Part shown: positions 56,074 to 64,000 of the stretch, in pieces
Layout of the letters: every line of letters begins with the position of its first letter
How positions within the stretch are numbered: the first letter of the stretch is position 1
From: Eudorina sp. 2006-703-Eu-15
Lineage: Eukaryota; Chlorophyta; Chlorophyceae; Chlamydomonadales; Volvocaceae
DNA: 64,000 nt
Assembly (NCBI GenBank): GCA_003117195.1
Contig: BDSI01000018.1
Coordinates: 734,548-798,547 of the forward strand
Direction of reading: 5' to 3'
The notes under the pieces: generated by a model
The model's database searches: none
The model's input: only the letters and a program-made list of their open reading frames with translations
Told to the model about the DNA's origin: nothing
Program-made: the position numbers and the translations under genes

Positions 56074-58250
56074 TACAGTCTATGCCTTGGCGATAGATGC
56101 CGTTTTCCGTGGTGATGCAAGGGGGTTTCGGTTGTCACTGAAAGTAGGCGGGACGACGCCAACCTTCAGTGACAACCGAAGGTAGGCGTCCTGAATGCAT
56201 TCACTCACTCCCTACTGAAATAATACTCACAGCAGCATGATGACCCTACCTGCGGCGGGAGCAGGGCATCCGTGTGTATGTCACGGTGACGTGCGTGGGT
56301 CACTGCTGGACGCAGCGTTAAAAGAAAGGCACCATGCAGCAGAAGCGAGCACTAACCAGAACCCCGGACCCCATCTATCCCCACCCCCGAAGGTGCAAAG
56401 CCTGGAGCCGGCATCTTGTCGGACCTTACCGATTCGTGGGTGTGGCTGCGTGCCCGAGCGAGGCTGGCCATAATTACGTGCGTGCACCAGGACCACTCGC
56501 TGTTCGTTGCTGACCACCCTGGCGGAACCACGGACGGAGCGCGGAAACACGGACGGAGCGCGTGGCGGATGAGGTGTTGCCGCGAAGATGGTACCGCATC
56601 TGGTCCGGAGGAGACAACTGGATGATGGGCGGCGGCCATGCATGTGCGTATGCTGTACCGTAGTGCTGTCCGCCGTACTCAATCGTACATGTGGTAGTAC
56701 GGATGGTTGGGCACCGGCGGGTTCGTTGCAGCTCGCTGCAACCAGACGAAACTCCTATATATCTGGCTGGCCGCCGGTGGTGAGCGGCCAGATACCGTAT
56801 GTGAGGTGGGAAAGAAAGGTGCGCGTCAAATCTCCTTTCACCATGAGCGACGTGGTCGTAGTTGACGACCAGGGACGACCCGAGGGCGGCCGCCGTGGCA
56901 CTGCTGGCGGACCTTGGCGTAGTGCTGTACGTATATGCCAGTCGTCGGCCAGTAGTCGGGCCCCCACCGTTTCGTCCATCAATGATGTTTGGCTTTGTTT
57001 CTAAGCCAAGCCGAAAGGAGGCGCCGTTGGGCAGCCTCTAGTGTTGCTCTTCGATGACCCACCATCAGATGCTGTCCGAATCGTTAGTATGCGATTTGGT
57101 GTGGGTGGCGGGTGTGTAGGCATGTGTTCTTCATACTTACCTGGCCCGCTTCTCGAGGTGGTCCCGATGGCCTCGGTTGCATGGTTGGTCTTCGCCTTGC
57201 ACTTTGCGAGGGCCTTCCGTGGTCGGCCCTTTATGGTGTCCGGCAGGGCTAAATGTTTGACTTGCTGAGGATTCGCGCACGCGCGACCTCGGCCCCCAAG
57301 AACTGAACGAATACCGTGTATGCTTATTGATCGATGTCATGCACACGCAGCACACACAAATCTGGCATCATATCACGCCGTACATGCTGGCAGCTGGATC
57401 GCGGACAGTTGCAGGGCAGGATCCATACTCGTACTTCCATCTTTGCCTTGTTGTACGTTGCAAATCGGCCGAGTAGCTTGGGCTGTGTGTTAGGGAATGG
57501 TTCCGTAGCCATGCATCATGACAGCCCCCACACACGCCAGTTTCTCCGCGGGTACCTACGTACACAGGCGCTGATGATGCGGAGCCACAGTCTCCGTCCT
57601 CTCCTACTCCGTCCGCCAATTCTTGTGCTGCTTGTGTCGGGCCGCAGCCGGTGACGCTGCCGGACGCAGCGGTCCCCTAGCCAATCTGATAAAAGGGAAG
57701 CGTGGGCCCGCCGGCGGGGCAGCGTGAGGCGAGTCTTCCTGGACAACCGCTCTATCTCTGCAACCCCGCCTACGTACAACCCAACTGCCGCCACTCGCCA
57801 GAGGGATGGAGTCCATACATAGTGCATGGACCACGGTCCACGCCTAGTCAGTGGCTCAGCCGCCTGACTTCTATCGTACTTGGTGTGTCGTACCTTGGCC
57901 ACCTTCCTCGCCTTGGTTGTTGCTGCTGCTTGCTGCCGCCGCGAAACCAAACCGTCACGGCATTAATCAGCCTTCTGATGATGCCCCAAGCTCATACGGA
58001 CGCGAAAGGATGGCTACGAGACCTGCTATGTAGCTACACACGTTCTCGTCACCGATGCCGACAACCCTTGGTTTTTTAACGCAAGCAGACATCGATCAGC
58101 AGCCGCTGATGTAGGACCGACGGTGCAACACGATGTAGGACGGTGCACCACGACAGATGTAGTACGGTGCATACCGACGTCGTACGGTGCAGTACGATGT
58201 CGTACTGCGCAGTACGATGTACACGTTGCCGTACGATGTGCGCGGTGCAG
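56074..58250 (+). repeat. Array unit 4
   Basis: 2177 bp. It shares the 4-bp TATA expansion with unit 3 (near 56757) and the GAAG acceptor change with units 5-7. Confidence 0.9.
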
Positions 58251-60423
58251 TACAGTCTATGCCTTGGCGATAGATGCCGTTTTCCGTGGTGATGCAAGGG
58301 GGTTTCGGTTGTCACTGAAAGTAGGCGGGACGACGCCAACCTTCAGTGACAACCGAAGGTAGGCGTCCTGAATGCATTCACTCACTCCCTACTGAAATAA
58401 TACTCACAGCAGCATGATGACCCTACCTGCGGCGGCAGCAGGGCATCCGTGTGTATGTCACGGTGACGTGCGTGGGTCACTGCTGGACGCAGCGTTAAAA
58501 GAAAGGCACCATGCAGCAGAAGCGAGCACTAACCAGAACCCCGGACCCCATCTATCCCCACCCCCGAAGGTGCAAAGCCTGGAGCCGGCATCTTGTCGGA
58601 CCTTACCGATTCGTGGGTGTGGCTGCGTGCCCGAGCGAGGCTGGCCATAATTACGTGCGTGCACCAGGACCACTCGCTGTTCGTTGCTGACCACCCTGGC
58701 GGAAACACGGACGGAGCGCGGAAACACGGACGGAGCGCGTGGCGGATGAGGTGTTGCCGCGAAGATGGTACCGCATCTGGTCCGGAGGAGACAACTGGAT
58801 GATGGGCGGCGGCCATGCATGTGCGTATGCTGTACCGTAGTGCTGTCCGCCGTACTCAATCGTACATGTGGTAGTACGGATGGTTGGGCACCGGCGGGTT
58901 CGTTGCAGCTCGCTGCAACCAGACGAAACTCCTATATCTGGCTGGCCGCCGGTGGTGAGCGGCCAGATACCGTATGTGAGGTGGGAAAGAAAGGTGCGCG
59001 TCAAATCTCCTTTCACCATGAGCGACGTGGTCGTAGTTGACGACCAGGGACGACCCGAGGGCGGCCGCCGTGGCACTGCTGGCGGACCTTGGCGTAGTGC
59101 TGTACGTATATGCCAGTCGTCGGCCAGTAGTCGGGCCCCACCGTTTCGTCCATCAATGATGTTTGGCTTTGTTTCTAAGCCAAGCCGAAAGGAGGCGCCG
59201 TTGGGCAGCCTCTAGTGTTGCTCTTCGATGACCCACCATCAGATGCTGTCCGAATCGTTAGTATGCGATTTGGTGTGGGTGGCGGGTGTGTAGGCATGTG
59301 TTCTTCATACTTACCTGGCCCGCTTCTCGAGGTGGTCCGATGGCCTCGGTTGCATGGTTGGTCTTCGCCTTGCACTTTGCGAGGGCCTTCCGTGGTCGGC
59401 CCTTTATGGTGTCCGGCAGGGCTAAATGTTTGACTTGCTGAGGATTCGCGCACGCGCGACCTCGGCCCCCAAGAACTGAACGAATACCGTGTATGCTTAT
59501 TGATCGATGTCATGCACACGCAGCACACACAAATCTGGCATCATATCACGCCGTACATGCTGGCAGCTGGATCGCGGACAGTTGCAGGGCAGGATCCATA
59601 CTCGTACTTCCATCTTTGCCTTGTTGTACGTTGCAAATCGGCCGAGTAGCTTGGGCTGTGTGTTAGGGAATGGTTCCGTAGCCATGCATCATGACAGCCC
59701 CCACACACGCCAGTTTCTCCGCGGGTACCTACGTACACAGGCGCTGATGATGCGGAGCCACAGTCTCCGTCCTCTCCTACTCCGTCCGCCAATTCTTGTG
59801 CTGCTTGTGTCGGGCCGCAGCCGGTGACGCTGCCGGACGCAGCGGTCCCCTAGCCAATCTGATAAAAGGGAAGCGTGGGCCCGCCGGCGGGGCAGCGTGA
59901 GGCGAGTCTTCCTGGACAACCGCTCTATCTCTGCAACCCCGCCTACGTACAACCCAACTGCCGCCACTCGCCAGAGGGATGGAGTCCATACATAGTGCAT
60001 GGACCACGGTCCACGCCTAGTCAGTGGCTCAGCCGCCTGACTTCTATCGTACTTGGTGTGTCGTACCTTGGCCACCTTCCTCGCCTTGGTTGTTGCTGCT
60101 GCTTGCTGCCGCCGCGAAACCAAACCGTCACGGCATTAATCAGCCTTCTGATGATGCCCCAAGCTCATACGGACGCGAAAGGATGGCTACGAGACCTGCT
60201 ATGTAGCTACACACGTTCTCGTCACCGATGCCGACAACCCTTGGTTTTTTAACGCAAGCAGACATCGATCAGCAGCCGCTGATGTAGGACCGACGGTGCA
60301 ACACGATGTAGGACGGTGCACCACGACAGATGTAGTACGGTGCATACCGACGTCGTACGGTGCAGTACGATGTCGTACTGCGCAGTACGATGTACACGTT
60401 GCCGTACGATGTGCGCGGTGCAG
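58251..60423 (+). repeat. Array unit 5
   Basis: 2173 bp. It has a 2-bp TA expansion near 58934 and single-C deletions near 59136 and 59335 that disrupt open frames intact in the sister units. Confidence 0.9.
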
Positions 60424-62597
60424 TACAGTCTATGCCTTGGCGATAGATGCCGTTTTCCGTGGTGATGCAAGGGGGTTTCGGTTGTCACTGAAAGTAGGCG
60501 GGACGACGCCAACCTTCAGTGACAACCGAAGGTAGGCGTCCTGAATGCATTCACTCACTCCCTACTGAAATAATACTCACAGCAGCATGATGACCCTACC
60601 TGCGGCGGCAGCAGGGCATCCGTGTGTATGTCACGGTGACGTGCGTGGGTCACTGCTGGACGCAGCGTTAAAAGAAAGGCACCATGCAGCAGAAGCGAGC
60701 ACTAACCAGAACCCCGGACCCCATCTATCCCCACCCCCCGAAGGTGCAAAGCCTGGAGCCGGCATCTTGTCGGACCTTACCGATTCGTGGGTGTGGCTGC
60801 GTGCCCGAGCGAGGCTGGCCATAATTACGTGCGTGCACCAGGACCACTCGCTGTTCGTTGCTGACCACCCTGGCGGAAACACGGACGGAGCGCGGAAACA
60901 CGGACGGAGCGCGTGGCGGATGAGGTGTTGCCGCGAAGATGGTACCGCATCTGGTCCGGAGGAGACAACTGGATGATGGGCGGCGGCCATGCATGTGCGT
61001 ATGCTGTACCGTAGTGCTGTCCGCCGTACTCAATCGTACATGTGGTAGTACGGATGGTTGGGCACCGGCGGGTTCGTTGCAGCTCGCTGCAACCAGACGA
61101 AACTCCTATCTGGCTGGCCGCCGGTGGTGAGCGGCCAGATACCGTATGTGAGGTGGGAAAGAAAGGTGCGCGTCAAATCTCCTTTCACCATGAGCGACGT
61201 GGTCGTAGTTGACGACCAGGGACGACCCGAGGGCGGCCGCCGTGGCACTGCTGGCGGACCTTGGCGTAGTGCTGTACGTATATGCCAGTCGTCGGCCAGT
61301 AGTCGGGCCCCCACCGTTTCGTCCATCAATGATGTTTGGCTTTGTTTCTAAGCCAAGCCGAAAGGAGGCGCCGTTGGGCAGCCTCTAGTGTTGCTCTTCG
61401 ATGACCCACCATCAGATGCTGTCCGAATCGTTAGTATGCGATTTGGTGTGGGTGGCGGGTGTGTAGGCATGTGTTCTTCATACTTACCTGGCCCGCTTCT
61501 CGAGGTGGTCCCGATGGCCTCGGTTGCATGGTTGGTCTTCGCCTTGCACTTTGCGAGGGCCTTCCGTGGTCGGCCCTTTATGGTGTCCGGCAGGGCTAAA
61601 TGTTTGACTTGCTGAGGATTCGCGCACGCGCGACCTCGGCCCCCAAGAACTGAACGAATACCGTGTATGCTTATTGATCGATGTCATGCACACGCAGCAC
61701 ACACAAATCTGGCATCATATCACGCCGTACATGCTGGCAGCTGGATCGCGGACAGTTGCAGGGCAGGATCCATACTCGTACTTCCATCTTTGCCTTGTTG
61801 TACGTTGCAAATCGGCCGAGTAGCTTGGGCTGTGTGTTAGGGAATGGTTCCGTAGCCATGCATCATGACAGCCCCCACACACGCCAGTTTCTCCGCGGGT
61901 ACCTACGTACACAGGCGCTGATGATGCGGAGCCACAGTCTCCGTCCTCTCCTACTCCGTCCGCCAATTCTTGTGCTGCTTGTGTCGGGCCGCAGCCGGTG
62001 ACGCTGCCGGACGCAGCGGTCCCCTAGCCAATCTGATAAAAGGGAAGCGTGGGCCCGCCGGCGGGGCAGCGTGAGGCGAGTCTTCCTGGACAACCGCTCT
62101 ATCTCTGCAACCCCGCCTACGTACAACCCAACTGCCGCCACTCGCCAGAGGGATGGAGTCCATACATAGTGCATGGACCACGGTCCACGCCTAGTCAGTG
62201 GCTCAGCCGCCTGACTTCTATCGTACTTGGTGTGTCGTACCTTGGCCACCTTCCTCGCCTTGGTTGTTGCTGCTGCTTGCTGCCGCCGCGAAACCAAACC
62301 GTCACGGCATTAATCAGCCTTCTGATGATGCCCCAAGCTCATACGGACGCGAAAGGATGGCTACGAGACCTGCTATGTAGCTACACACGTTCTCGTCACC
62401 GATGCCGACAACCCTTGGTTTTTTAACGCAAGCAGACATCGATCAGCAGCCGCTGATGTAGGACCGACGGTGCAACACGATGTAGGACGGTGCACCACGA
62501 CAGATGTAGTACGGTGCATACCGACGTCGTACGGTGCAGTACGATGTCGTACTGCGCAGTACGATGTACACGTTGCCGTACGATGTGCGCGGTGCAG
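60424..62597 (+). repeat. Array unit 6
   Basis: 2174 bp. It lacks the TA expansion, like units 1 and 2, but has the GAAG acceptor change. Confidence 0.9.
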
Positions 62598-64000
62598 TAC
62601 AGTCTATGCCTTGGCGATAGATGCCGTTTTCCGTGGTGATGCAAGGGGGTTTCGGTTGTCACTGAAAGTAGGCGGGACGACGCCAACCTTCAGTGACAAC
62701 CGAAGGTAGGCGTCCTGAATGCATTCACTCACTCCCTACTGAAATAATACTCACAGCAGCATGATGACCCTACCTGCGGCGGGAGCAGGGCATCCGTGTG
62801 TATGTCACGGTGACGTGCGTGGGTCACTGCTGGACGCAGCGTTAAAAGAAAGGCACCATGCAGCAGAAGCGAGCACTAACCAGAACCCCGGACCCCATCT
62901 ATCCCCACCCCCGAAGGTGCAAAGCCTGGAGCCGGCATCTTGTCGGACCTTACCGATTCGTGGGTGTGGCTGCGTGCCCGAGCGAGGCTGGCCATAATTA
63001 CGTGCGTGCACCAGGACCACTCGCTGTTCGTTGCTGACCACCCTGGCGGAAACACGGACGGAGCGCGGAAACACGGACGGAGCGCGTGGCGGATGAGGTG
63101 TTGCCGCGAAGATGGTACCGCATCTGGTCCGGAGGAGACAACTGGATGATGGGCGGCGGCCATGCATGTGCGTATGCTGTACCGTAGTGCTGTCCGCCGT
63201 ACTCAATCGTACATGTGGTAGTACGGATGGTTGGGCACCGGCGGGTTCGTTGCAGCTCGCTGCAACCAGACGAAACTCCTATATCTGGCTGGCCGCCGGT
63301 GGTGAGCGGCCAGATACCGTATGTGAGGTGGGAAAGAAAGGTGCGCGTCAAATCTCCTTTCACCATGAGCGACGTGGTCGTAGTTGACGACCAGGGACGA
63401 CCCGAGGGCGGCCGCCGTGGCACTGCTGGCGGACCTTGGCGTAGTGCTGTACGTATATGCCAGTCGTCGGCCAGTAGTCGGGCCCCCACCGTTTCGTCCA
63501 TCAATGATGTTTGGCTTTGTTTCTAAGCCAAGCCGAAAGGAGGCGCCGTTGGGCAGCCTCTAGTGTTGCTCTTCGATGACCCACCATCAGATGCTGTCCG
63601 AATCGTTAGTATGCGATTTGGTGTGGGTGGCGGGTGTGTAGGCATGTGTTCTTCATACTTACCTGGCCCGCTTCTCGAGGTGGTCCCGATGGCCTCGGTT
63701 GCATGGTTGGTCTTCGCCTTGCACTTTGCGAGGGCCTTCCGTGGTCGGCCCTTTATGGTGTCCGGCAGGGCTAAATTTTTGACTTGCTGAGGATTCGCGC
63801 ACGCGCGACCTCGGCCCCAAGAACTGAACGAATACCGTGTATGCTTATTGATCGATGTCATGCACACGCAGCACACACAAATCTGGCATCATATCACGCC
63901 GTACATGCTGGCAGCTGGATCGCGGACAGTTGCAGGGCAGGATCCATACTCGTACTTCCATCTTTGCCTTGTTGTACGTTGCAAATCGGCCGAGTAGCTT
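62598..64000 (+). repeat. Array unit 7 (cut by the window edge)
   Basis: The first 1403 bp of a unit, with the 2-bp TA expansion like unit 5. The array continues beyond the window. Confidence 0.9.

Larger units (their letters stand above)
44042..64000 (+). repeat. Tandem array of about 2.17-kb units derived from the thioesterase 3' half
   Basis: Using TACAGTCTATGCC as unit start: unit 1 44042 (split by a LINE), unit 2 51711, unit 3 53881, unit 4 56074, unit 5 58251, unit 6 60424, unit 7 62598 to the window edge. Complete units are 2170, 2193, 2177, 2173 and 2174 bp. They are nearly identical, differing by scattered substitutions and 1-20 bp indels. Each carries a degraded thioesterase exon 9 and, about 1.0-1.15 kb away, a degraded exon 5, with exons 6-8 lost. 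The conserved open frames in each unit (for example 125 and 144 codons) are not recognised and probably survive only because the units are young. Confidence 0.92.

Noticed and set aside
44042..64000. CRISPR array or ribosomal DNA repeat
   Set aside because: The units are 2.17 kb with no short-repeat/spacer pattern, no rRNA-like sequence and no cas-like genes; the unit content is derived from the thioesterase gene.

Overview
The window looks like nuclear DNA of a volvocine or chlamydomonadalean green alga. The support is high GC, short exons in long GT-AG introns, hydroxyproline-rich (Pro/Ser) linkers typical of algal wall and matrix proteins, SRCR-domain proteins, a TGTAA-type polyadenylation signal at the 3' end of a LINE, a tRNA-like SINE and long tetranucleotide microsatellites. 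No bacterial operons, rRNA genes or CRISPR arrays are visible. Exon models below were built by eye from splice sites, reading phase and comparison of paralogues; no transcript evidence was available.

Region 1 (1-2618, minus strand): the 5' part of a secreted Kazal-domain protein with a long proline-rich tail that runs off the left edge. Region 2 (about 2619-6075): a spacer with simple repeats and a TIR-ended dispersed repeat. Region 3 (6076-18895, plus) and region 4 (23374-38157, plus): two tandem paralogues with the same unusual architecture. Each has a signal peptide, SRCR, Pro-rich linker, SRCR, linker, an F-type-lectin/F5/8C-like domain, linker, and a Cys-containing RCC1-like beta-propeller. 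The propeller is encoded one blade per exon, all in phase 2. Its first and last coding exons each hold half a blade, so six full blades plus two halves predict a closed seven-bladed ring. The 5.4 kb between the genes holds a 213-bp hAT-like MITE with a perfect 8-bp target duplication and an AT-richer, organelle-like stretch.

Region 5 (40164-44476, plus): a complete nine-exon alpha/beta-hydrolase thioesterase (type II TE family) with an intact Ser/Asp/His triad. Region 6 (44042-64000): a tandem array of about 2.17-kb units running off the right edge. It was seeded from the 3' half of that thioesterase gene, because every unit carries degraded copies of thioesterase exons 5 and 9. Unit 1 is split by a nearly complete 5.55-kb LINE (46066-51614) flanked by an 11-bp target duplication. 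The LINE ORF2 is broken by one frameshift near the end of its endonuclease domain.

The paired SRCR/lectin-like/propeller proteins are predicted to be extracellular or cell-surface recognition proteins, and the Kazal-HRGP protein next door, transcribed divergently, is also secreted. The thioesterase would act on acyl carrier or CoA thioesters and has no evident functional link to them.
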